This document shows, piece after piece, positions 10,881 through 22,065 of a stretch of DNA of 64,000 nucleotides (position 1 is the first letter of the stretch; the number at the start of each line of letters is the position of its first letter). The translations under genes and the position numbers were made by a program. Location of the stretch: positions 83,414,852 through 83,478,851 of the forward strand of contig CM066736.1 of assembly GCA_033961575.1 (NCBI GenBank), given 5' to 3'. This stretch comes from Aselliscus stoliczkanus. Taxonomy: Eukaryota; Chordata; Mammalia; Chiroptera; Hipposideridae. A model generated the notes under the pieces. It made no database searches, was not told the origin of the DNA, and worked only from the letters and a program-made list of their open reading frames with translations.

Positions 10881-13149
10881 GTATGATATAACCAGGCCTG
10901 TCTCTTGCCACACCTTGAACTCCATTAGGTCAAGGTCTCTTGATATCCCTAGGACAGGGCCTGACACACACTAGGTTCTCAATGATTGCAGAATGAATGA
11001 TTCACTTAGTGAAGGTCAAAGGGGACGGAAGGGGACCACAGGTAAAGGTTTTGTCCAGAAAGATCCCAGCACACTACCAGACAGCCAGTCTAATCTCTTG
11101 TCTCAGGACTTCACTCTCCCCCTCCACCCCCATCCCTGCCCAAAGCACTCGGCAGGACTAAAACCAAATCCCTGGGCTCCTTCTCTGTCAGTCTCCTAAA
11201 CTAAGTCATGTTAGTGTCATGTGCAGTGCCAGCCAGCCAGAACCCCTGCTGGATAAGAGCTGGCATCATTTCAGGTCCTTCAAGACTTCTTCCCCAGGGA
11301 GCAACCATGCTGGGCCGGATGCCTCATCAGCTTTGGCATAAAGTGGGCATGCTCAGAAGCACTGCTGAGCAGAACGATCCCCCACCCCCTCCCCAAGTAA
11401 TTTCATGGCTTTTCATCCTCATGGCCTGGGCCATCTCAGACAAGGGAAAGAATTTAACCTCTTGGAGATGGCTCTTCACATTGGAAAAGCCTACTTTTTT
11501 GTCAGAACCTAAAAATGACTTCTAAAGCAGATTTCAGGTTCAGTGACGTTTCCCAGGATCCCTTAGACTCATCACTGGCCCTCTATTGGCTCTCCCTCTG
11601 GTCTCCCTTCTCACCAAACCCAGCAGCCTCAGTCCTCGGCCTCATAAATTCATTCCTCATTCCCACTGCTCTGTGAGCTCTCTGCAGTCTTGTCTTCTTC
11701 CAGAAATGACTTGTATTTAAGAGGGCCTTCTCACCACATTTTATTCCTTTTCAGTTGCTGGCTTGTAGAAGCAGTACATGGCAGAGATTCTGCCCATAAA
11801 ATGCTCACGCTGGTGGTTTATGATTCTTATCATTTCACTGCAATTGAGTTTCACAGAATAACAGGTGGAGATGTTTTAGAAATTCAGTGGTATGGGATGT
11901 GCAGTCAGTGAGAATGCATGGGATTTGGAGTGGTACCAAGCTAGACTTCTTCTTGCCATGACTCACCTTATCCAGAGACTAATGACACCTGCCTTGCACT
12001 GTTGCTGTTCAAATTAGCTTTAATATGTAAGTATAAAATGCCTAGCATTGGGGCTAACATTCAGTAGGCACTCAATAAATAAAACATTAGTGTATATATT
12101 TTTTAGACTGCATGATTACATCTAAATTAGCCAGACCATCTTAGACTCTAACCAATTTTAAGTTTGAGGGCAGTTTATATAGTGAAGATTTGGAGCCAGA
12201 CCTGGATTTGAGTCTGTGTGACCTTGAACAACTCGCTTTCTTTGTCAGAGGCTTGGTTTCTTTGTGGTTTCTGAGACGCTCTACCACCCCACCCCAACCT
12301 GTAACACTGGTCACGAAGTCCAGGCGAAGAGCCATTCATGTGCTGGCACACTTGACAGTGCGAGGGCCACAGAGATTACTTACCGTCAGCCTCCTCTCTG
12401 GGCAGTGAGCCTCCTGAGTGCCACTGCCGAGCAGAGCGCAGCCCCCACAGAGAGAGAGCACGCAGCCCAGCTCCGGACCTGCACCGCCCGTGACAGGCAC
12501 CCCGTCTGCATCATGTACTCACAAACCTTTCTGGCCTCCCCATGTGCTGGCCACTATTGTAGGTACCAAGGATCAAGAGCCACAGTCCGTGCAGGAAGCT
12601 ACACCTGGTCAGGTGGCACGATAAGAGCGCTGACTAATGAGTATACAGTGGGGTTTGTGAGCACACGGGCAGGAGCAGTGAGCTTGGCCAAGAGAGGCGG
12701 GGAGAGGAGCCTAGGAAAGTCTTCCCCAGGGAGGAGACTTGTGAGCCAGACCTTCAGAGGGGACAGAGGGGGTTCCCTGGTGGCAACAGAGGAGAGCAGT
12801 CCAGACAGAGGAAATAGCATGGGCAGGCGTACAGAGCTGTGCCAGAGCGTCATCTGTAAAGTCCTACCTCAGGCTGACTGACGAGTAGGAGCTATGGTGG
12901 TAGGTAGAGGACGTAAGGCCAGAAAGATGGGCAGGGTTCAAATCATAGGGTCCACTGAATGCCTCACTGGAAATCTTGGATTATAAAAATATTTCAGTGT
13001 ACATTGTAGAATTCCCTTTCAGAGTTCACATTATGGCCCTTTCTTGAGCTCTCTTGGCTCAATCTGACCTGGGTTCTGCCCTCACTTAGGGTGACCTACT
13101 AGAATTCACACTCAGAGCCTCTGAGCTTCCAGTTTCTTCTCTATTATTC

Positions 13150-13650
13150 TGCTCCCCGACCAAAAAGAAAAGCATAATTCATAACAGTAAGGACCAGATG
13201 GATAGGGAGCAGCAAACTCTGTTATCAAATTAAGTCACAATTGACAGCAAAATAAGCCCAATGCCTTTAAAAAAAAATACACTGAAAGTAGCAACAGGGT
13301 TAAAAAAAAAATAAAGCTCTGAACATAGCAGTTGCATTAGTGCTAAATTTCAAAAATGATCATTCAATTTTATTTACGAGGCAAAATATAATTACATTTA
13401 AATTTGAGAGAACAGAATTTAATTCTTATTAATGACAGAAAGACTGAGTGAGATGCTCTAATGCCAGAGAAATTGTCTTATGTTCATGGATGGGAGAGAA
13501 AATTAGATTCAGCATTGAGCATTCCCCCCTGTCACACGTCTCATTTGTGTAGCCGGAATTGTTCCCTCTCTGAGAGGCATTAGCTTCTCAGCCCAGAAAG
13601 CACAGCACTGACATCCAATTAAACATCAAAAGGAAATGATCAGACTAGGC
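13150..13650. promoter_or_regulatory. AT-rich, repeat-poor block; candidate conserved noncoding element
   Basis: About 500 bp without a recognisable repeat, lying between repeat-dense stretches. It is rich in TAAT/ATTA homeodomain cores (for example CTTATTAATGAC and GCATTAGTGC) and includes CACAATTGACAGC, which holds a MEIS/TGIF-type TGACAG word. This is inference from base composition and motif density. No conservation data are available here. Confidence 0.3.
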
Positions 13651-14140
13651 TATTTCTGTGTAGGTATGTTATAGGAGGGGAAACTCCAGGTTAGAATTTC
13701 ATCCGAGGTATAAGATCCATTGAGACTTGACATTTCCCGCACCCCTTCCCAACAGCAAGTGCTAGCCTAAAAAAATCAAAGTTCAGAATAATGAATATCT
13801 GAGAGATTGACACCGAGGCAAAAGGAATAAGAGGAGGTGTTGGCAGGAGGCAGAGAAGAGCCCACCAGTTGTCTGGGAAGTAGTGTGGAGGTTTAAACAC
13901 AATGAGATGGTCAGTTCCTAACATTTAATCAAAGACTGGGAAATGAGGCCCAGACAGGCATACTACTAAATACTGCCAGAGCTAAAGGTGGATAAACTAG
14001 GAGCTGGCAGCTTTGTAATGTAGCAGAATTTCCCCCGACAGCCCTGGAACATTTTCTATCGGAATTGGAGCTTGTCAGTATGCAAATGTAAGCCCTCCTG
14101 AAACTGAGCATCAGAATCGGGTTTCTGTTTGGACTGAAGC

Positions 14141-14242
14141 TGATACCTTCCACAGAATCTCTGATTGTCTTCCTGAATCAAACCACTGGTATGATACCTT
14201 CCACAGAATCTCTGATTGTCTTCCTGAATCAAACCACTGGTA
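14141..14242. repeat. Exact 51-bp tandem duplication
   Basis: Two adjoining 51-bp copies (14141-14191 and 14192-14242), each starting TGATACCTTCCACAG and ending CCACTGGTA, are identical at every base. The first six bases of a third copy (TGATAA versus TGATAC) follow with one change. The unit is not a simple repeat or a known SINE. Confidence 0.97.
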
Positions 14243-14599
14243 TGATAACTTACAATTTTAAAATAATAACTATTCTTTGAATGGAAATTTTACAGCACTC
14301 CTTCATGTATGTGTGTCATAATTTATTCCAACCATAAATGTATAAACCTCTGACATTGCAGGTGGTGTTATGCCCAGTAAACCAGGGTTTAGAGAGCTTG
14401 GGTGAGTTGCCCAAATACACTGGAAAAATAAGGATTCAAATCCAGCCTTCTCTGGCTTCGGAGCCCTTGTTTATCCCCTACATAACTCTGCCATTAGCTG
14501 TTAGCAAGGTTTATGTCTATGAATCAGGTATCAGGTTTATCAAGTATCACTTCATTTGGTACCACTTCCAGAAACAATGTCAATTGGATCATGACCAAT

Positions 14600-15020
14600 A
14601 GTGTACCTAGCAATACAACCAGGGCTCAAGGAAAAACGTAATTCTGGGGTGATCAGGGTGGTTTCTTGGAGGAAGTGGGATTTCAGGTGGGTGACGGGTT
14701 GGATTTGAGTTGACAGAGCTAAAAGGAGGAGGCAAGCACCTTGCAGCAGGCCATTATGGAAGCCAAGGTTTGCAACAAAGATGGGACAGATCATTCCATT
14801 TTCCAGGAAAGACCAGTAGTTTGGAATGGTTTAGCTTAGAATATCTGTGGTAGTAGTGAGAGAAGCAAGGAAGTTGGCAGGTGTCAGATCATGAATGGCC
14901 TTGAAAGAGTTTAAGTTTTATCTGTCAGTGGGAGCCACTGAAAAGTTTTAAGCAGAGATGTAATATAGTCAGGTTTGGTTTCAGAAAGCGTACTCTAATA
15001 TTGGCATGCAGTTGGAGGTG
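14600..15020 (-). repeat. L2-type LINE fragment, antisense
   Basis: GTTTCTTGGAGGAAGTGGGA, ATGAATGGCCTTGAAAGAG and AGCAGAGATGTAATATAGTC are familiar phrases of antisense L2 3' sequence. Edges are approximate and the family assignment is moderate. Confidence 0.55.
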
Positions 15021-17384
15021 CCTGGGGAATATCTGAGTGAAGATGTGCAGGAGAGAGTTGGATTGATGAGCACGTGACTGGGTGGAGAAGTGGGCCTTAC
15101 ACAAGGAGTATCAGGGCTGGAGGACTTTGGGAAGAGCATTTAACACCAGCTGTCTTTTCAGTTCACCCAGTCAGACCCTGTCAGTGGGATTTGGGTAACG
15201 TCCCATCCCTAGTTAAAATCTACGTCCCAGTCATGTTCTTTGGCTTCTCTGTTTACCAGCCCTTTCCTAGCTTGTTACACTTCAGCAAGATCAGACCCCA
15301 ATTGGAGGCCTCCTCTGAGCTAGGTTTGCACACCTCTAATCAGCAATCCCGATGCCCTCCAATTAGGACGAATAGCAGTGGCCTACTCTTCCTCGTGATA
15401 GGTGCTTCAAAGAGCTTGAAATTCTGGTCCTGGGGGAATAGGTGCAGAGACTGCTATGAACCAACATACCGGAATCCACTTTTCTGCTTGGTTTGAAAGC
15501 TTTCCAAGCTCCTTGAGTAAGGTGAAAGGCCGTGTGGTTTCCAAGGCTCATTAGCTGGCTGCCATCTCGGTCTGGGGCACAGAGCCGTGGCCCGCAGCAG
15601 CTCTGACTCCTGGGTGATAGGGATGGAAGTTGAAAAGCACAGGAGAATGGCTTGGGTTTGGCCTCAATGTCAAAAGGAGTCTAATTACTGTGAGGAAGTT
15701 GTACCTTTCCTGTACTCTCCCCCCTTCTGGCTTCTTCCTGAAACCTGCACTGAGACTAAAACACCATCTGCCCAATTTGGTGAGAAAGGGAGGGAGAAAA
15801 AGTGGGTGCTATATTCAAACCAATTTGTTCAGAATACAATATATCTGGCCTATAGGAAAGAAAGTTAATTTATAATTAGTTTACCGTGTGCTAGGCATGG
15901 TGGCTGGATTTGGGTGCATTCACACATAGGTAGATTTGAGTTGCTTGAGGATAGAAATAATTTGACATAATTTCTGAATCTCCAGTCTAGGGGGATCTGG
16001 CACATAGTAGATGCTCAATATATTTTTCTAATCGATTTTTAAGATCCTGGTAGATAGGTATCATTACCGCCATTTTATAAATGGCAAAGATAAAGGTTGG
16101 AGGTGTGCAATATTTGTTTCCCGTAGCTGGGAGGTAGCAGTGCAGGCTCCTGTATCCATCCAGCTTGCCTAAATCCAAACCTCTGTTCTGTACAAAATCA
16201 AAAAACCTTGAATAGTTGCATGGAGCACCCTGCCTCCTACCACTGGAATCTGGCAGCATGTGGATGCACTCCGAAATCCGTTTCCTGAGTAAGACTCACT
16301 GTGGAATTCAGAGATTAATCTGAAGATGACAGGTAGACTAATAACCCTGATAAACAAAGGTCCACACAAAGTGCTCTGGGAACACAGGAAGTGAAACCCC
16401 TTCCAGTTGGGGCACTGGAAGGAGGCTTCAAGGAGGAGGTGGCATTGGAATCAGAACTCAAAACACATTTAGAGTTGAACATGTGAAGATTGGGGCGAAG
16501 GACAGCCTAGACTGTGGAAACAGCATGTGCACAGGCACAGAGGAGCAACCTAAGAGTGTGGCCAGGCCATGTTTCGCCATTTGTCTAGCTGTCCCCTTAC
16601 AGGAATATTTCCTAAGGCAGCCATCGAGTTCTTGCTCAAGTACTGACATGCGTGTCACTTTGTGGCAAAGGACAAGGTGCTTTCTCTCTCTGGACCCTCA
16701 TTTTCTTGTCTACATAATGGCTAGAGCATTTCTGAGGTGCCTTCTCATGCTCTGACCACAAAATTGCTCCTCTAAGTTTTCCTCCTCTTTTTCTCTCTCA
16801 CCCCTAAACCCACCTAAAGGAGATCCCCTGGCTGAATCAGACCCCTTCCTGCTCAGCCTCAACTCTCTTCCTTCATCACTCTCAGCTCGCTTGTCTGTGT
16901 GCCTTTCTTCATCCCCCGCTTACAAAACACAGTATCACAGCAGCCATTGACCATCTCTGATCTTATAACTAAACTTCTGAGCACCTTAGGCCAAATCACG
17001 TCATGCTCATGACCTGTAGCATCTCCAGGGCCTTTCCAGCTGCAGTTCTTCTTGCACCTTATGAGTTCGTGCTCTCATGCCCAAGGGGCTCTTTCAAACA
17101 TTCCTGTCTATTCATCAGCAGAGAGTCCTACCTCGCTGAGAACACTGAGGGCATTGGTTATGTGCTTTCCCATTATCTTGGCCTGTCCTTTACACAGGCG
17201 TCTGCCTGCCTGCCTCTCCCCAGATGATGAGGTGCCCATGAAACCTGTTCCTCTGATTATGACTCAGACCCAGTCCATGCCAGCTGTTGGGAGGCACCTC
17301 ATTTGCTCACATCATCCCCTTGCTCCCTCTGGTATCTTCAAACCCTCCCTTCCCCTGGATCTTTCCAGCACCTCAACATTGCAT

Positions 17385-17541
17385 AGCTGCCATGTAGTGA
17401 GTGTTTACCAATAAAAGAGAGCACAACACTAGGCACATTACATGGTGTTCACTTAAGCCTCACAAGAACCTGAGATATTTTCCAGAAGAGAAAGCTGAGG
17501 CACAGAAAGATGAAACAACTTGCCCAAGTCACACAGCTAAT
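17385..17541 (-). repeat. MIR SINE fossil, antisense
   Basis: AAAGCTGAGGCACAGAAAG, then ACTTGCCCAAGTCACACAGC and TAATTGG run straight into the (TGGA)n microsatellite, which probably grew from the TGGA end of the element. Confidence 0.85.
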
Positions 17542-17600
17542 TGGATGGATGGATGGATGGATGGATGGATGGATGGATGGATGGATGGATGGATGGATGG
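17542..17600. repeat. (TGGA)n microsatellite
   Basis: About 14.75 perfect tetranucleotide units, followed by degenerate GGAT-like words to about 17695. It is likely polymorphic in length. Confidence 0.97.
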
Positions 17601-18332
17601 ACAGTTAGATGGCCATCTAACTGGATAGCTGGCTAGAGGATTAGATGGTTGGGCAGATGGGCTGATGGATGGGTAAATGGGTGGATGGAGGATGAAGAAA
17701 CAAACACACAAAGGGAAAAGTACTTAATATGATAAGTATTGGGTCAGGGTGAGGAAGGAGACTCAGACTCAGATTTCAGAGATTCTGTAGTTTAGCTGAG
17801 GTTGACCTAATACATGATTAACAGTCAGAGAAATATGTCAGATTACATCCGAGATTTTACCTAAACCTGGTCCCACAATTCACAGAACAAAAAGCTGTAT
17901 CAATCGAAGTCACCTTTCATCTAGCTAACCACATACCTTTGAGCAAGCCGCTTAATCTCTCCAAGTTGTTTCCTCAGCTACAACGCAGGGGTAAAAATGC
18001 CATGACAGGACTGTTGTGAGGATCTAATGAGATAATATTTGTGTGCCATCAACAATGGTTCTACATTTCCCCTCCTTTTTGCCTCAAATGCTGTGTACTG
18101 TGGTTTGGACTTAAGGCATACCAGGATTTCAGAGAAATCCCCCATGCTGTGCACTAACTCAAATGAGCTAATGATGAAACAGAAAATCCCAGCGAGAGTC
18201 ACTGAAAATTATTTAACCCTCTATTAAAATTTCTTAAGATCAGTCTAAGAACCTCAGGTCCAACGCAAACTAGGACAAGTTTTCCTAGCATGCATTTTAG
18301 TGCTAAATACAGACCTATTAAAGGACTTCTCT

Positions 18333-18444
18333 GGGGCCGGCCGAGTGACGCAGTGGTTAAGAGCTGGCTTGGGACACCAGCAGCCACGGTTTGGATCCCA
18401 CATATGAGGGCCAGTAACACTGCCCTCAAAAAAAAAAAAAAAAA
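18333..18444 (+). mobile_element. Short bat tRNA-like SINE, young copy with target-site duplication
   Basis: Runs from GGGGCCGGCCGAGTGACGC through ACACTGCCCTC and a poly-A tail of about 20. AAAGGACTTCTC is exactly duplicated at 18320-18331 and 18445-18456, so this is a target-primed retrotransposition event. The B-box-like TGGATCCCACATATGAGG is present. It lies in the 18-kb intron, sense to TENM4. Confidence 0.93.
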
Positions 18445-19603
18445 AAAGGACTTCTCAGGAGGCCACACGGGCCAAGGCTCTGTTTACACATCCGTGGGAT
18501 TTTAAAGACGGCTTCACCTGCATCTGTTTCTTGCTCAGCAGGAAAGTAGATTGCTGGGTGGGGTCTCCTCTATCCTCCACTCGTGTCAATTCTGAGCATC
18601 TTTCCAAGCTGGAGAAATTTTAGGGGAAAATTATATATGTCTCTCCCATTAGGGAAAGGGCCCAGCTTCCCTTACTAGCTAGTTTAATGAACAGGATTGT
18701 TAAGTAAGTCAAGACAAATTAAAACGTAGTCATGATAGGTTCCAGGCTTCATCCAGGCTTGTATGGGGATTAGCATTTAATGAGAGAAGTCTGGGGCAGC
18801 TTTTTCCCCATACACACTTTGGGGCACAATTAACCAATAGCCAAACCTTATATTTTTCTGTACCCTTTTCACCCCTTCCTCATGTGGCCACGTGCTCTCA
18901 TGTCACAAAAAGAATTTGGCATCGTGGAAGATGTGTGTGAGAGTGTAAGGACCGAGACACTGTAAAATTACAGCGTTCTCAGTTGAAGATTAGAAAGTGT
19001 CTAGGAAGCCTAGGCACAAAGGAGACCAAGCCCCTGTGTGAATATATTTAACCAAATAAATGTTGCACAATATGGCACTGAGATAGAGTGGGGCCAACTG
19101 ACATAAAGCCTCTTCCATGAAGCTTGGTATTTTTTTTTTAAATTCATCTGTTCTTTCAACAAATATTTGTTGAAAGCTCCTGCTGTGCCAGCCCTGGTGC
19201 CTGCTGCCAGGGAACTGAGATGAATAAAAGCTAGAGCCTGCCATCAGGTGGGCTTCCAGTCTAGAGAGAAGACAGACACCTGCACAGGTGAGGCAGGGCA
19301 GACGTGGGGTGGGGAAGGGAAAGGTGGTGTGGGTATGACCTCCCCTAGAAGAGCTAAGGCATTCCTGGGCCTAATCTGGTTCATTTCCAAGGACCTGGAA
19401 AGTTCAGCCAAGAACTTTACAGCATTGGAATGAGAATTTTAGGACACTTGGGAATTATCACCTGTTTCCAAGAGGATCCCTAGGCTACAAATACAAATGG
19501 CTTCTAACTGGGTTTTGAATGTCTTGGCTGATGGTGGCATGTTAGGTAACCAGAGAAAGAACTTTATACCCCAATTTTGAGACTGCTATTAGAAAACCAA
19601 ATA

Positions 19604-19685
19604 TCGGGTTGTCGGAAAAGTCATGATGCATTTTTACAAAGAAAAACATAGAAAAAAATATGTCATGACTTGTCTGACAACCCAA
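19604..19685 (+). mobile_element. 82-bp mariner-type MITE, copy 1
   Basis: The ends are inverted repeats of about 23 bp: the left begins TCGGGTTGTCGGAAAAGTC and the right ends GTCTGACAACCCAA. TA flanks both sides (19602-19603 and 19686-19687), the Tc1/mariner target duplication. The inside is A-rich and encodes nothing. A second copy of identical length lies at 33931-34012 in opposite orientation. Confidence 0.88.
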
Positions 19686-21264
19686 TACTTTGCTCTTCAA
19701 TAGGATGCAGAGGACTAGGAGCTATGCTGATATAGGACATCTTAGGTCCTCATCCATAACTTAATTTACATAACTTAATTTACATAGAGCTTTTCACATA
19801 TCCCCTGGCTTTCAGCTATCACCACTTACCCTGTAGGGGTCCATTATTACTCTCCCTAATTTAGGGAATGAAGAAGCATGGTTCAGATAGATTATGTAAT
19901 CCTCCCAAGGACTCCATAGGAACCCAAGGAAATTGGGAAATCAGAAGCTGAACCCTATGGATCGTGTACACCACAGTACTTTAAAAGGTCCCCCCGCAGA
20001 CCCCAACCCTCCAACATTATGTCAGAAAGCTCTAATTTAATCATGTGAAAGTCATCTAGCATTTCTCAAATGCTCACTTAAATTGGGTGTGTTGCCTAAG
20101 TCAGAAGTCACATCTGGTCTTCTGACGTCAGCTGGTACACTTGCCACTACAGCTCATTTCCTTCCTTATAAGAATGTGTGTGTCACCATTTGTCACATCC
20201 TGACCATGTGCCAGGCTCTATACTAGAAGCTCTACTTCTGTTCACGTTAACTCGCTTAATTGATCGACGTTCTGTTCTGCCCACCGGGCTAGAACGGAAT
20301 CTCCTTGAGGTCAGGAAAGAACCGTGCCTGGCATCATCCCCATTGGATCCCCTGTGCCCGCTGTAGTGAGCACGCAGGAAATTAAACACGACAGTCAAGC
20401 CCACAACAACCCTCTCCAGCAATTGGTGCCATCCCCAGTTTACGGCTGAGGAAACTGGAGACCTAGAGAGGAGGTATGACCCAGATTTTACAAAGTACCA
20501 CTTTACATTATGTAAAGGACATATGAGCCGTCAAAGCACACTCTTTAGCATCCTCCTGTTTGGTTCTCACCAACCACTCTGGGAAGCGATATCTACTTTA
20601 ATGTCAAAGCAGAATGTAGGAAGAAAAATCAAGCTGCTCCTTTTAGTTCAAGGACAAAAAAACCCTGAGGCATATAAAGAAATCACAGTAGGGCCTACGA
20701 CTTGAGGCCACATGATAAAGTAGCATCTCAGGCTACTGCTCCCATCATGAGTTGGTGGGTCTCTTCCCTTCAGGCAGAGACCATCTGCAGAGAACCTGAG
20801 CACTGACAGGCTGTGTGACCATCAGTTAGCACCCCATAAACATCAGGGTCACCCTGTTCAGGCCCCTCCATTAAAATGTGTGAGAGTTCACTACCCAGCT
20901 CGTAAAGGGCTGATGGAGGGGTGCCCGGCCACCAGGCAGCTGTAGCTTCAGGCTAGGAGAGCATGCTTAGTATTAACGGGCGGGGAAATGGAGGATTTGG
21001 GTGGACAGCTCCGCAGTCCCCAGATGAGGAAAGTGAGACTGAGTGTCTGGGACACTGCGTATAGGATCTCATTTCATTTCACATCTCTCCAGAGTGTGAC
21101 TTGGATGTAACAAAGGATAACCGACAGGGCCAGAAAAAGGTGTGGGGTGGGGTCTGCTTGAAGAGCCAGGAGGTGTCTTCTAGGAAGAGGCTTCCCTTTT
21201 GCCTATCAGCCCTTTTATCAGTAAAATGTCTGTCTTACAGCATTGCCCAGAGGTTGTCAAAATG

Positions 21265-21450
21265 AGGAAGAAGCTCCATATGACCACATAACCTTATGAA
21301 TTCCCTTATGCTGTCTGGGTCTCAGTAGCTTCTCTGCTAGGAAAGAAACTAGCCAGGTGCTCTCACAGCATTGTTGTGATTGTTAAACGAGAAACGGTAC
21401 ACGGAGAGTGCTTTGTACACTGTAAAACCTGATATGTGTGAGGTATTAAC
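21265..21450 (+). repeat. MIR SINE fossil, sense
   Basis: GGTCTCAGTAGCTTCTCTGC, ACAGCATTGTTGTGATTG and GGAGAGTGCTTTGTACACTG are in MIR order. It sits directly against an antisense MIR, making an inverted pair. Confidence 0.7.
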
Positions 21451-21454
21451 CAAA

Positions 21455-21660
21455 AGTGACTTTCCCACACATTATCTTATTTGATCTAACACCAGCCCTG
21501 TGAGATTGGTGAAGCAGGAATTATTATACCCATTTTACAGAAATGGAAAGTGAGGCTCAACGCATCTCATAACTTGGCAACTTGCAGATTACCCAGCCAA
21601 TAAGTGGCAAAGCCAAGGGTAAACCCCAAATCTGTCTGATCTTTAAGATTCATGGTTTTT
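21455..21660 (-). repeat. MIR SINE fossil, antisense
   Basis: ACATTATCTTATTTGATC, then CCATTTTACAGAAATGGAAA, GTGAGGCTCAACG and CAATAAGTGGCAAAGCCAAG give an unmistakable minus-strand MIR. Confidence 0.88.
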
Positions 21661-21864
21661 TTATTCATTGCACTTCAGCGAAGAGATGTGGAAGTAACAG
21701 CTGTAGATTGCATGGATGATCTTTGGAATGCCAGTATCAGTTTGTGCTTTGTCTGGACCATGATCTCCTGGAGGGCAGAGGTCATATCTTATTGACCCCT
21801 AGATTCCCAGCACTGGGCACATAGTGGGCATGCGTGGAATATTGTTGGAAGAATGAACCAGTAT

Positions 21865-22065
21865 GACTTTAACAGTACCTCCTATATATCAGGCACTCAG
21901 TATCCCTGAATTGGGTGCCATCCAGGGGGCACTATCATCAACCCCATTTTACAGAGGAAGAAAACAAAGCTCAGAGCGATTGAATAGATTGCCTGAGGTC
22001 ACATAACTGGCAGAAAGGATATTTGGAGCCACATCTGATTCCAAGCCTCTCTTTTACCCCCACTG
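21865..22065 (-). repeat. MIR SINE fossil, antisense
   Basis: ATATATCAGGCACTCAGTAT, CCCATTTTACAGAGGAAG, AAAGCTCAGAGCGATTG and TGCCTGAGGTCACATAACTG are in order. Confidence 0.85.

Noticed and set aside
12264..12881. 205-codon open reading frame
   Set aside because: Falls largely in an L2-like stretch, with no recognisable domain and no splice context. A chance ORF in GC-rich DNA.
14141..14242. CRISPR-like array
   Set aside because: Direct tandem copies without spacers in a mammalian intron.
17529..17711. Repetitive ORFs (WMDG or HPSI repeats)
   Set aside because: Translations of the (TGGA)n microsatellite on both strands.
18333..18444. tRNA gene (A-box and B-box present)
   Set aside because: Poly-A tail and target-site duplication show a retroposed SINE. 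No cloverleaf with a usable anticodon stem could be drawn.
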